Shown here: piece after piece, positions 7,810 through 17,623 of the stretch
Layout: the number at the start of each line of letters is the position of its first letter
Numbering within the stretch: the stretch's first letter is position 1
Source of the DNA: Seminavis robusta
Lineage: Eukaryota > Bacillariophyta > Bacillariophyceae > Naviculales > Naviculaceae
Assembly (NCBI GenBank): GCA_903772945.1
Contig: CAICTM010001958.1
Location: 1-20,275, forward strand
Direction: 5' to 3'
DNA: 20,275 bases
The notes under the pieces: model-generated
Database searches by the model: none
Told to the model about the DNA's origin: nothing
Seen by the model: the letters and a program-made list of their open reading frames with translations, nothing else
Program-made: the position numbers and the translations under genes

Positions 7810-8608
7810 GGTCAATAAAAAGATAAGATAATATGCTGGGCAAACAGAAGAAAAAAGAGGAAATGAGATTTTATGTAATGTCAGGTGGCTGGTGGGGGTC
7901 GAGGTCATTGAGAATTTCAAAAGACGTGACGGTGTTGGGAAGAAAACCAACTTGACCACGAAGTGACTGCCTGCGATACTGTATCTTCCAATTGCCAAGA
8001 AAGCTTCTTTCGGCTTCCAAAAGCTCAATGACTTCAATCCAGAGTTTCATAATTCCTTTAGACAACACTTCTATCCACCTCATCTCCTTATTTATTTCTA
8101 TATCTCGAGCTGCTTGCGTCAGACATCGTGCCTTTGTCTTTATATCCTCACTTGACTGGTTACTGCGCTGATACTTGGTTGTTTAGAACCCGAAAAAGAA
8201 AGGGCAGTTGGAGCAGCAAAGAATGTTCCCTCCTCAAAGACTACAATCCCACCGGCCACCCACCGCTTCACCGTGCCGGTACCGTACACTGCCACACATG
8301 ACATTGTTACTAGCTGAACATACCGGTACGATCTAGCCAGACTACTACTAGACTACAAGACTACTACTTGTACGAATCCAACTTGAAAACAGCAGGGCAA
8401 CAGCTAGCTAGTAGCTAGCTAGGGCAACACAGTTGGCAACACTGCAAACTGCAAACAGCTCTGCAATCTGCAAACACCGCTTATTTCCAGTTCTACGACT
8501 TCTTGGTCGGCAATACCGTCACGGTCAACAGGATCATACGGGGGAAAAGAACAATATACCATTAAAAATTTGAAGTTGTGTTCCTGGGTCAGTGAGGTAT
8601 TGAAGGTT

Positions 8609-8643
8609 CTCGAGTTAATTAGAACTCGAGCACTCTGGAGTGC
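8609..8643. repeat. Two adjacent perfect hairpins
   Basis: The first hairpin pairs CTCGAGTT (8609-8616) with AACTCGAG (8623-8630) around a six-base loop. The second begins on the last base of the first: GCACTC (8630-8635) pairs with GAGTGC (8638-8643) around TG. Confidence 0.7.
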
Positions 8644-8848
8644 TATGTACCGGTATGGAGCACCAGCACTTTAGTAAGCAGCAGCAGCATCCAGCAGACA
8701 TACTAGTAAAAGCTACCCGGTATTTATTTAGATCCTACTTTCTCTTTGGATGTCTATTATGCTGTCTGCTTTCTGATGAGTCTGTCAGTAGCTCACTCTT
8801 TAGTCTACCATTGAAGTTGAGCCGAGCTTCAAAAAAGGATTTCTGACT

Positions 8849-8875
8849 CAGGTACTCAGAAATTCTGAGTACCTG
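8849..8875. repeat. 27-base near-perfect palindrome
   Basis: The 13-base arms CAGGTACTCAGAA (8849-8861) and TTCTGAGTACCTG (8863-8875) are exact reverse complements around a single A. Confidence 0.9.
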
Positions 8876-9437
8876 GCAGGAAACGGTTATTAGAGCATTA
8901 ATTTTAGAGCCCTCATCATCACAAAGGACGACACTGGTATACATGTAAGACATCACTGCCCGTGGGTGCCAGTACATGTAGCTTTTTGAGAGGTTGTCTG
9001 AGTACATGTAACCAGTAGCAATCTCAATTCTCGATTGCCTGACAGATCTGGTTCAGCTCAATGTCAGAGGAGCACCTTGCTGACTACTACTAGTAGAAAG
9101 ATCCAGCTAGCTAGTGTGCGCAGGGGAAAGGAAAGGGTGTTTGCTCTGCTGCTTCTGGTAAGATAGTACTATCATCTCCTCTCCTAGGGGTATCTGACTG
9201 GCTTGTAGCCACCATACCTGGTATCTTGCTTTTTGCCATGAAGAAGGCTGCCTAGATCCACAGGTGCTCATCTCAACGGGTTGGAGATACTAGCTACTAC
9301 CCATACTAGTAGTAGTACAGTTCCAGGAGCTGTTCGAGGTGTGTCGGAGTTGATGATCTTGGGCAGCACAACGGGCTTTGTAGGAAACCTATCAGGTAGC
9401 CGTGGGAGGTGAACTGTGACCGAGTAGTATGGACGTC

Positions 9438-9511
9438 GGTTCCGTGACTCGTCATGGGATTCCCGGTTGCAATTGTGCAGTCTCATCAGTTCCGTGACAC
9501 GTTGTGGGATT
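9438..9511 (+). repeat. Short direct repeat upstream of the CotH gene
   Basis: A unit of about 24 bases, GTTCCGTGACTCGTCATGGG plus ATT at 9439-9461, recurs as GTTCCGTGACACGTTGTGGG plus ATT at 9489-9511, 50 bases apart. It lies about 190 bases before the CotH start codon and could be regulatory; that is inference. Confidence 0.5.
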
Positions 9512-9698
9512 GCTTATCTAACAGTACTAAGCACGTGTCACGATGTTTCGGTTCCAGTGAGCGATGATGACGACGATGAGCCGAGCAAAGTCGAGAATCG
9601 CAATGCGGCGATGATTCTTTGAGCTGGGAGGCGAATTAAACAAATACACAATCCCACAAATATAACAAAGTACATCTCCAGTACGTCAAAAGAGAATC

Positions 9699-12313
9699 AT
9701 GAAGGTTGTTGCTTTTTCCTGGACGATCAAGGCGCGAATGTCGGTGTCGGTCGCATCATGGTTGTTATTAATGTTGTCGCACGGGGCGAGTCTTGTCCGC
9801 GGCGAGGTAATGATTACCGAAGTGGCGGCCAAAAGCAGTCGCTCGACGTGTCTGGGCCGCGATTGGGTCGAGATTCACAACCCCAATGCCACGGCCCCGG
9901 TGGATCTGTTTGCCGGTGGCTACGTTCTGCACGACGATAAGGGCGTCACGAACGAACAGGCCTTTTTCTTTCCTCCTGGAACGGTGCTGCAACCCGGCGA
10001 GTACAGGATTTGGTGTACCAAATCAGAACCAATGGAAGAATCTCCGCAATTTGGCATTGGGCGTCAAGATACAGTGACGCTGGCCGCCGTGTCTTCCGCT
10101 AGCAGCAGCGTGGAGGTTGGCACGGGCCGGGCGATGGGCTTGTACCAAGTGGTATCTTCGACGGGACCCTTGCCGTACATTACTGTGATGGACGGGTTTG
10201 ATGTGAGTTACGCCTGGGACTCGACCAGGGGTCGGTACGAATACACCTCGACCCCGACACCCGGAGCGGGGAACGTCTTGACGCCGGTGGGATCCACGGC
10301 CGAGCAAATTGCCGCGCTCAAGATGCAACTCACCGCCCAGAACGACCTGGGTGCTGTCTTTTTCAACATGGACGACAGTGGCCTGTCGGTACCCGACGGA
10401 ATGGACACAGTGTTGGACTTGCGCCTGGTCATGGTCGAGGACGACTACAGCTACTTGTTACAGAATGCGTCCTACGAAGTGTATCGACCCTTCCAGTCGG
10501 CCACGGTTACCGTACGGGACAAGCCCGACCAAGTAGTGTTGGCATTGAACAGCCCCGGACGTGTTCGTCCCAAAGGCCAGTTTTCACTCTACATGCCCCT
10601 GTGCATTGGGACGTCGAACTTTCCTTTTCAATTGGACTTTTCCGATACCAACTCTTCTCAGACCTTGTTTGGGGCGGAGCGGGTGTATCTGCGATCTCAT
10701 TTTGGAGACAATTCCTATGCCCGCGATTGGGCATACTATCGCATGGCGGCTCGCTTCGGGCTGCCGCACTTGCGGGCCCGCAAAGTGCGCTTCTTCATCA
10801 ATGATCAAGTGCACGGCTTCTACACTCTTCTGGAAGCTCCCGACCAAGCCTACGTCTTTCAACGCAACTTTCCTCTGTACGACTTCACCAACTACGCGCT
10901 CTACAAGGTCAAAACAACGGCGCTGGGGTGTGGTCAGTACACGGACCAGGAGCTCGAAACGGCGCAAGCGAGGCTGGTGAGTTCCTTGGAAGCGACACCG
11001 CCGTATGCCTTTGAACGAGGCGAGCACAAGTCGAAGGTTGTGCCGGCTGCTGCGCAGGGACCAACGGCCCTGACGGAGTGCTTTTTCTCCTTTTTTGGAT
11101 CAGTTGCTGCCAATGATGCGGACTCGGCCCTGGCGTACCTCCGCTACAACCAGAACTGTGCGGATATGCTCGTCGAGGAAGGGTTGGTGGACCGGGACTT
11201 GGGTTCCTCCAGCTGGGACTCTCCCATGAAGAAGTTTATTGATGCCGGTGCCTTTGACTACCCCCAAGCCGTCGACGTCACCTCGGCGCCCGCCCTTGCG
11301 GAACCGCTGGATCCGTACGAGTGGATGGACACAGATAGCACGTTGAAGATGATCGCCTTTTATGCGGTCGCGCTCATTATGGATTCTCCCATGGGCAATG
11401 GGAACAATTTCTATTGGTTGCAGACCGGAGAGGAGCCAACGGAGGAAGTGGAGGATGGAAAATATTCCCCTACGACTTCAACTCGCCATCCACTATTATC
11501 TGTGGAGCCACCTGCGACACTAAGATGGTGCATTGGTCCATCGTACAGCCGACGTGTTCTCATTTGACCAAAAACCCAGTGGTTGGGCCTTTGTTGTCGG
11601 ATGCGACTCTCCAAGAAACATATTTGAAGTATGTGGAGGAGTTTTTAGAAACTGTCTATGCCAATGCCACGTTTGTACAAGAACTCCAACATCACATCCA
11701 AGCCCAAGATGTCGATGTAAGAAACGATAGCTGGAGCGCGGGTGGCATCTTTTATGACGCCGAGCAGTCCCCCGAGGCTTCCCAGTGGAACGATTCCATC
11801 CCCAACTTTCCTTTCCTTCCAACAATGAAGGCCAGGGCGGCAAGTGTCCGAGAGCAGCTGGACGCCATTGCCGATGGGACCTTTCCGCGAGGCGCCCACG
11901 GCGTCGGCCTGGGTGGTGACTATGAAATGTGGGAGTCTTGTCCGGATTGGCGTCTGACAGAGGCCCCTGGCAGTGAGTGTCCCCAGAGCTGCCGATACGA
12001 AGGCTGTCATACGCCAGGTTGGATTGTGGAGAGCTCCTGCGACGTTGCGTCCAAAACCTGTGTCCGTGGCAACTTTGATCCCCTGTGCAATGGCGTCCCG
12101 GATGGAGGCAGATACGAAGGGATGGAAGAAGGTCCAGGGATTGTGTGTTTCAACGTGAATGGGTTTGACACAAAGATGGAATCATGCCCACCATTTGTAG
12201 AAGAAGAGGAGGACGATGAAATAGTGGAAGAAGGCATGAGCCACGCGGGCGTTTTGAGACCTGCTTTATACACCGCCGTTTTGGTGCTTGTTATTCTTTC
12301 CCTTCTTTCATAA
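9699..12313 (+). CDS. Secreted CotH-kinase-type protein with lamin-tail domain (one-base frame break)
   Basis: The ATG at 9699 opens a frame to 11567; from about 11460 homology continues one frame over to TAA at 12311-12313. One extra A in the A4 run at 11459-11462 would join them into 871 residues reading EVEDGKIFPYDFNSP. Order: signal peptide (1-35); lamin-tail domain (36-192: WVEIHNPNA, ending TPTPGAGN); CotH domain (about 240-720) with YLRSHFGDNSYARDW, GFYTLLEAPDQAYVFQRNF, ALYKVK, GNGNNFYW and PYDFN (592-595), the last matching the family's metal-site region; a nine-Cys segment (747-830); an acidic stretch; and a hydrophobic C-terminus (855-871), suggesting a GPI or membrane anchor. CotH proteins are atypical secretory kinases; the substrate here is unknown. 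I saw no plausible intron at the break (the gap is about 43 nt), so sequencing error or a recent mutation is likely. Confidence 0.85.
11459..11462 (+). other. Frame break in A4 run of the CotH gene
   Basis: The upstream frame reads GAG GAT GGA AAA TAT and runs on to a stop at 11567. The homologous continuation is one base back, ATA TTC CCC TAC GAC TTC. Adding one A restores it. Moving the break would have to keep both NNFYW and FPYDFN, so it lies between about 11414 and 11465. Confidence 0.75.
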
Positions 12314-12363
12314 GTGAGAGTTAATTCGTATCTGGTACCATGAGGGCTGGCTGAGCTCTGGCT

Positions 12364-12397
12364 GCCAGGTGCAATCTCCTCGTAGAAATTGCCTGGC
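12364..12397 (+). repeat. Stem-loop downstream of the CotH gene
   Basis: GCCAGG + CAAT (12364-12369, 12372-12375) pair with ATTG + CCTGGC (12388-12397) around a 12-base loop, with a two-base TG bulge. It starts 50 bases after the stop codon and may be a 3' UTR structure. Confidence 0.5.
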
Positions 12398-13605
12398 GTT
12401 CCTCTTCATTGCTTAATAATAATTAAGAACATACATGTATGAGCACTACCACCAGAACTTGCAGTGCTTCCTGCCTTGTCGCGCCACCTTCGAACGGGCT
12501 GGGCAGTGAGATTCACAGACTTGAACACTGGTGCTGCGAAGTCTGGTTGACGAAGTGATCTGAGAAAGTTGGACTGGCTGCACTGCACGGGGAGCGAATT
12601 TGTTTGCTTGAAATGGGCCAACAAGAAGCAAGAGTATACCGTACGGTAGTACCACTACCATTAGCGGTACTTTACACACCCACCGTTGAGTTGCCTGCTG
12701 CTTCAAAGCAATGCACGGAACGCAACCATTATTGTTGATGTGGCTGGCAGGACTTCTTGGGCGCCAGCCAACAACTTGTTTGCCTTCTTGGCTGCTTCAC
12801 TTTCTGAAAGGTTCACTTTGCTTCTTGGCTGCGAAGCTGATATCGATGCAGGATCTGTGCACAATACATCGGCTTTTGTAGCAGCATGGCTGGACAGTGG
12901 CTGTGGCCACGTATTGCTTTGTAGCTTCTTGAGCACCAAAACGGTTTCTTCAGAGTTATGCACAGCAGTGACAAGAACTCAGGTTGCTACCTGTTGAAAC
13001 TGCACGACCGCCCAATCGAAACTGGCTTTTCTCTTACGGCTACCGTATGTAGGCGGAAGCGCGTACCGTAGGTCTCAATAGCTTACAACAACCTTACTTG
13101 GTTTCAATGATGAGACCAACGATGTGGCTACCGGTACCTGTGTGGCCGCAGTACAGCAGGGGAAGCCAAGCACATGTACTACTAATAGTATTATCGTACT
13201 AGTACTTGCTAGTAGCCATAACAATCCTACTAGCTGACAGTGAAGGCTGCAACAAAGTTTTCCACGATGCATTGCTGCATGGATACCATACTGGTGATAG
13301 ATACATGTAGGTAAAGGTAGACTACAACCACAATGTCATCTATTAATGTACATCTACTACTACACTGCAACCAAAGTAGAGTAGACTACTAGTGTACGGA
13401 AAACTACTTCGATTGGTAGCTATCGGTACATGTGCAATGTACAATTATTGTTTTGAGGCTGGGCCACGTGCGAGCACTTAAGCACCCTACACCCTCGGTA
13501 CATTGTCCAAGGAGCAGAAGTGCCTTCACGGTTCTCCTTCGCACGATTTCTTTAATCTCAGCTTCCCCTAAACTCCAGAGTAGTAACGGTACATAGTACT
13601 GTACA

Positions 13606-13950
13606 ATGACAAAAGAACTAGGAGATCTCGAGAAGTATTGCAATAAGCTGGATCTTTGGATCTTTGGATCTTTGATCTTTGTAAGGACAGTCAAGCTTCA
13701 GTATGTTTTAGACAGTGCGTCTTATCCTTGGATCTTTTCGAATTTAGACTCAGCTGAACTGGGATATCCGCTGAAGTACTTTTTTGGAGTCAAGAGAGGC
13801 AAGCCTTGTAACATGTACCGGTACAAGATCATCCATTTATACCAGACTGAATGGATGAGCTATGGATACAAGAATACTAAGTCTTTGGTTGTCACAAATC
13901 TATTTCACACGACAAAGACAGAAGTCTCAGATATTCTCACAAGATTGTGA
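13606..13950 (+). CDS. Weak ORF, 114 residues, probably not a gene
   Basis: The ATG at 13606 opens a 114-residue frame rich in Leu, Tyr, Lys and Phe, with no recognisable domain. It runs through an 8-nt tandem repeat (13650-13681) that yields a LDLWIFGSL-type stretch. Its AT-rich composition differs from the supported genes. I list it because it is the only ATG-started frame of this size in a 2-kb spacer. Confidence 0.2.
   Translation: MTKELGDLEKYCNKLDLWIFGSLIFVRTVKLQYVLDSASYPWIFSNLDSAELGYPLKYFFGVKRGKPCNMYRYKIIHLYQTEWMSYGYKNTKSLVVTNLFHTTKTEVSDILTRL
13650..13681. repeat. GGATCTTT tandem repeat
   Basis: Three exact GGATCTTT units start at 13650, followed by a shortened GATCTTT and a final G. 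Confidence 0.85.
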
Positions 13951-14301
13951 TTTAAGCACACCTGCTTTTAGGATCGTGTGAACTTCATGCTGTCATGATC
14001 AGATTCTTATGCAAATCGCAAGTCCACTGCTCCAGAGTAGCGGTCTCAGGTGCACTTTGGTAGAGTACCAATATGCTTAGTACAGTTTGTTGCAGAGCGT
14101 CTCTTTTTACAGATTGCTCATCAGAGCTCAGCGCCCTCATCACAAGCAACCCAATCTTTCTATCTACCTGGCACCTGGCACATGGCACCGGTACAAAGGA
14201 AGAAGCTCTTGAGCCAGAAATAGAGAAGGTTTCATAATTTCGCAACTTGGCAATCTGAAAAAAGACTTCTAGCAAAACTTTTTAAAAAAAATTTCTTGAC
14301 C

Positions 14302-15078
14302 ATGTTCTCCCTCCACGCCACGGTTGCTCAGATAATCAGTCAGAACAATGACGCTGTGTGTTTGCTCAGGATGAAAGACTATGGCAGAGCCACCACTCTG
14401 TTTTCTTCTTGTGTCCATGCTCTCAATGTTCTGGTTGCCTGCAGTGAAGATCCTAACAATGGCGACATGTTCCTGCCAGACTACCAATTCTTCTACTGTC
14501 CTCTGCCAGCCGCTGCTCGTGTATCTGCCAGAAGCGAAGAAGATTTGAAGGGCGCTTCACACTTTGTCTTTGAAGCGCCCATTTGGATTGCCGAAGGTCC
14601 GGATCGCACCAAGACTGATACAGCTACATCTACAGCTACATCTACTACTCAAATCCTGAACCGCCTCTCCTTTGGAATTGTGTACAATGCAGGATTGGCG
14701 TTTCACATTGGTGCTCTGCTTCATCGAGAAGTCGAGCCATTGGACCATACCGTGTTCCGGAAGAGTCTGCACAAGGCACTGCAGTTTTATCACGGTGCCT
14801 TTGTCTTGGGACACAACAGCTCCTCCTCATCCGCACCCATTAGTGCCCCTGGGTCCATGGAAGCACTGTCCATTGTCAACAATCAGGCACACATCTATCA
14901 TCTCCTGGGACACTACACAGGGGCACAACAGTGTCAGGAAATTCTCATGAGTCACATCATGTATGCCGCGGGCAACAGCAGCAGTTACGATGATGGGAGT
15001 CGGGAACGAATGGCCCTATACATTGATCTCTTTCTACACACTGCCACATACTCTACCCGTTCTGCGGCAGCCGCATAG
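14302..15078 (+). CDS. TPR-like protein, paralog 1
   Basis: A single exon of 258 residues runs from the ATG at 14302 to TAG at 15076-15078. It is paralogous to the gene at 16486-17271. Shared blocks in order: an N-terminal TPR-like helix pair (NNDAVCLLRMKDYGRATTL, 15-33), FEAPIWIA (90-97), LNRLSFGIVYNAGLAFHIGA (119-138), KALQFYHGA (158-166), GSMEALSIVNNQAHIYHL (184-201), and CQEILMSHIMY (211-221). Both proteins end in an Ala-rich tail after a short basic stretch (STRSAAAA here). A Thr/Ala/Ser-rich insert follows residue 100, and a Ser run lies at 173-177. TPR-like repeats usually mediate protein binding; no catalytic motif, signal peptide or membrane segment is visible. I associate this architecture with a family seen in diatoms, but its function is unknown. 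The two genes are convergent, with stops 1.4 kb apart. Confidence 0.85.
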   Translation: MFSLHATVAQIISQNNDAVCLLRMKDYGRATTLFSSCVHALNVLVACSEDPNNGDMFLPDYQFFYCPLPAAARVSARSEEDLKGASHFVFEAPIWIAEGPDRTKTDTATSTATSTTQILNRLSFGIVYNAGLAFHIGALLHREVEPLDHTVFRKSLHKALQFYHGAFVLGHNSSSSSAPISAPGSMEALSIVNNQAHIYHLLGHYTGAQQCQEILMSHIMYAAGNSSSYDDGSRERMALYIDLFLHTATYSTRSAAAA

Positions 15079-15130
15079 CTAGTGCGATCAACCAACAATC
15101 AAATATTCTATGCTGCAGCACGCAAAAACT

Positions 15131-15153
15131 TCCATCCATCCATCCATCCATCC
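15131..15153. repeat. TCCA microsatellite
   Basis: Nearly six uninterrupted TCCA units lie 53 bases after the stop codon of the first TPR-like gene. Confidence 0.9.
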
Positions 15154-15324
15154 TACTCTGAATCATCAAGCATTCGATCATCCAACCTCTTCCCGTTGGC
15201 CCCCATCGGCGTTGACTCCTTTAAACGCCAAAATCTTCTACTGTAACAATAGCTTCTTTTAGTATATGCACTCTTATTCAAATCGTCCAAGTATTCGCTG
15301 CCAGTTACAATTGTAGCTAGGCAC

Positions 15325-15354
15325 CTTCCAGGGTTCTTTAGGAGACCCTGGAAG
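15325..15354. repeat. Perfect 10-bp hairpin
   Basis: CTTCCAGGGT (15325-15334) pairs exactly with ACCCTGGAAG (15345-15354) around a 10-base loop. It lies about 250 bases downstream of the first TPR-like gene; transcription here is unknown. Confidence 0.75.
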
Positions 15355-15828
15355 AAAGTCTACTTGCCTCAGAACCAGCCAAAGGATTGCAAAACGCTAC
15401 CGATACGAGGATGAAAAGGAAGGGGCAAGGGAGCCAACCGATGGATCAACATGGGAAGGGTCTTAGTGCTAGCTGTGATGGTGTAGCACCATCCCACACC
15501 CTTTCCTCAAGCCACGCATCGAGGTGCTACCCACACCAAACAGGGCCATGGAAACTCGGTGGTTAAACCTTTTACAAACTATCCATGTTTGGAAGAGCCA
15601 ACAGATTCAAATAGCAATAATATTGTTAGGTTGCTGACAATTGCGCACAATGTCTTCTCAATATCCAAGACAGGATCACGAATAGAAACCCAGACTCCAG
15701 GGGCGACGGAAAAATCTTGGACATCCTGCGGGTTACAGTACTGCATTCGACTGCGTCCAAGAGCTAAAGCCGTCTGCACCCGCCAAGTATCTATTCTTAG
15801 CTGTGGATTAGACTACAGTACTCGAAGC

Positions 15829-16152
15829 ATGAGCGCCAGTGACCACGAGGTGCTTGCTTGCTTGCTTGGATGGATGATGCAGCACAAGCAAGAACGAAAC
15901 GACGAACGGTGTAAAGCCGGCTGCTCTTGCCAAGTACCATGTGCCAGGTACGGCATCGCAGCTGTGATGGCGCTGACAGGTCGCACGTACGTACTGTACT
16001 GTGGGACGCAAGGGGCGAATGCCTGGTGGAGGCCGGCTTGGCTGCACCTCGACAAAGGACACGGCGAACGATATGTAGCGGCACTGGGTCCACAGGAAGC
16101 TGATTTTGACCACGAGCGGGATCCTGGCGGCTGGCGTTCCCAAGCTGATTGA
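15829..16152 (+). CDS. Weak ORF, 107 residues, doubtful
   Basis: The frame is open from 15559 to TGA at 16150-16152, but its first ATG is at 15829, giving 107 residues. The product has a Cys-rich piece (CKAGCSCQVPCARYG) and a Trp-rich piece (NAWWRPAWLHLDKGHGERY), with no recognisable family. Minus-strand frames across the same stretch are open too, as expected of locally GC-rich non-coding DNA. I list it for completeness. Confidence 0.2.
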   Translation: MSASDHEVLACLLGWMMQHKQERNDERCKAGCSCQVPCARYGIAAVMALTGRTYVLYCGTQGANAWWRPAWLHLDKGHGERYVAALGPQEADFDHERDPGGWRSQAD

Positions 16153-16485
16153 GCAGATGGCGAAGCAAAGATAGCTAGCACATCAAGCAATCTATGCATA
16201 GGTACGGTAGCCAATGGATTCGCTGAGTGTGAGCTGCAAAGGTCCCGATAGTACCGGTACAACTAGCTAGTAGTATTGTCTTGGCTCTTTTAGGGTGGGG
16301 TGCATGCACAGCAGTGATTTTCTGGACGGACACTACAGGAACAGATGCTTCTGCACGTAATCCATGCTTTTAAAAAGGATATTCAATCTATAGGATTACT
16401 CATAGTATATATCCAATGCTCGCTACCAAAAAAGAATGTACTGTAAGGAAACTTGGAAGGGTGTTCGCACTTGGCAAGTGCCGGG

Positions 16486-17271
16486 TTACGCCGCCTGGGC
16501 GGCACAACGAGATTTTTGGGTGGCGTTGGCAAGAAACTGTTCCAGGCAGGACTGCATGGCCGATGCACCTAGGGATTCTTCGTCTCGAAAGGGCTGTCCA
16601 CCAGTGGCGATGCTGGTGTACATGATGTGGCTGAGCATGACAGTGTGGCATTCGTCGGACTTGAGGCTGGCCCCAAAGATTTGATGAATCTGAGCCTGGT
16701 TATTCACAATGGCCAAGGCTTCCATGCTTCCGAATCCTCCCAGTGAGCTCGCACCACTAGTAATACTAGACCGGGGCGCGGCCTCTGCCAGCCTTAGGGC
16801 CACTGTGTAAAAGTTGAGTGCCTTGGTCAGTCGTTGGCGACGACGGCCATTATCGGACTCCGCAAGTGCTCCCAAATGGAATGCCAATGCCAGATTGTAC
16901 ACCACTGCAAATGAGACGCGATTCAAGAGGGGAACAGAGCCGCAAAGACCCAAGCCATCAAAGCAAGCAATCCGAATGGGAGCTCGAAAGACCTGCTGCT
17001 GCTGCTCCTCCTCACCTTGTGGTTGCTGTTGCTGCTGCAAGTCCAAGGAATAGAAAAACGAGATTCCGTTATCTTCCATCCAGTCGTCATCGTCGTCGTC
17101 ATCAGGGTGATGGGTCTCGTCGGCCAACTGCTGGAGACCAGCTACCGTTGAACAGAGCAATTTGGTGGCTCTGGAGTAGTCTGACAAACGCAGCATGTGG
17201 ATGGCACGGTTGTTTTGTCGGATCAGACTTTCCAAAGTGACGGCATCAGTATTAAAAATCTGAGAGCTCAT
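16486..17271 (-). CDS. TPR-like protein, paralog 2
   Basis: A single exon of 261 residues runs from the ATG at 17271-17269 to TAA at 16488-16486. It has the same block order as its convergent paralog: NNRAIHMLRLSDYSRATKL (20-38), FRAPIRIA (95-102), LNRVSFAVVYNLALAFHLGA (116-135), KALNFYTVAL (150-159), GSMEALAIVNNQAQIHQI (181-198), and CHTVMLSHIMY (208-218). It ends KSRCAAQAA. Between the first two blocks it has its own low-complexity inserts: seven Asp in a row (57-63) and two Gln-rich runs (79-93, split by PQGEEE). These lie in the region of greatest divergence between the paralogs. It is probably a soluble scaffold-type protein; no enzymatic motif is visible. Confidence 0.85.
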   Translation of the reverse strand: MSSQIFNTDAVTLESLIRQNNRAIHMLRLSDYSRATKLLCSTVAGLQQLADETHHPDDDDDDDWMEDNGISFFYSLDLQQQQQPQGEEEQQQQVFRAPIRIACFDGLGLCGSVPLLNRVSFAVVYNLALAFHLGALAESDNGRRRQRLTKALNFYTVALRLAEAAPRSSITSGASSLGGFGSMEALAIVNNQAQIHQIFGASLKSDECHTVMLSHIMYTSIATGGQPFRDEESLGASAMQSCLEQFLANATQKSRCAAQAA

Positions 17272-17623
17272 GGTGGTGTGATTAGATTAGGTTTTAAAAA
17301 ATAAACTGCTGGGTTTCCAACTGGTTTGGTTGTTTTGGTTTTTTGGATTGTGAGAGCTGAGGGATCTGAGATCGCACCTCCTGAACAAACTTCACTCTTT
17401 CACTCTTTGCTTCATACCGGTATGAACAAAACAGCTAAGAAAACCCTATCTGGTAGGTAAGCTGTGGGGCTGTGGGGGCAGAAAAGGTACAGTAAGAGAG
17501 TAAGAGTCTTTCAGAGCACTTACTTCAAACGTCGCTTGAAGTTCTCGCCAGTTTGAAGAGACCAGTGACCAGGTTGATGTGAGCTTATTGCACTTATAAA
17601 TATATATGTATGTGGGCTTATGG

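Larger units (their letters stand above)
7810..9698. other. Intergenic region between divergent genes (7333-7809 and CotH)
   Basis: About 1.9 kb with no supported gene; the open frames near 8640-8846, 8735-9007 and 9268-9486 are short and featureless. It should hold both promoters. Visible structure includes TAGCTAGC runs (8402-8424, 9108-9118), ACCGGT palindromes (8277, 8321, 8647), two adjacent hairpins (8609-8643), a 27-base palindrome (8849-8875) and a short direct repeat (9438-9511). Confidence 0.45.
12314..14301. other. Spacer between the CotH gene and the first TPR-like gene
   Basis: About 2 kb without a supported gene. It holds a stem-loop just after the CotH stop, an open stretch at 12686-12997 without ATG, ACCGGT palindromes (13129, 13815), and one ATG-started ORF (13606-13950) listed separately. 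The A/T-rich run directly before 14302 is the likely 5' region of the TPR-like gene. Confidence 0.4.
15079..16485. other. Spacer between the convergent TPR-like paralogs
   Basis: It holds a TCCA microsatellite (15131-15153), a strong hairpin (15325-15354) and a stretch at 15559-16168 that is open in several frames at once. TAGCTAG and GTACCGGTAC motifs cluster at 16251-16275. Both flanking genes point into it, so it contains two 3' regions and no obvious promoter need. Confidence 0.4.

Noticed and set aside
7807..7908. Alternative upstream start adding a hydrophobic leader to the RRTKSMD protein
   Set aside because: The leader comes from T-rich, UTR-like sequence; the start at 7809 begins directly at the hydrophilic protein. 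It is not excluded.
10584..11027. 147-codon minus-strand ORF
   Set aside because: It is antisense to the CotH domain and is a shadow of its biased codons.
11414..11456. Short intron in place of the frame break in the CotH gene
   Set aside because: Both NNFYW and FPYDFN must be kept, leaving at most about 43 nt and no convincing donor-acceptor pair of the right length.
12686..12997. 103-codon plus-strand ORF and its minus-strand partner
   Set aside because: Neither has an ATG, neither has a recognisable motif, and both strands are open at once.
15813..16262. Minus-strand ORFs of 111-149 codons
   Set aside because: Several overlapping frames are open in the same GC-richer stretch; their products are irregular and without motifs.
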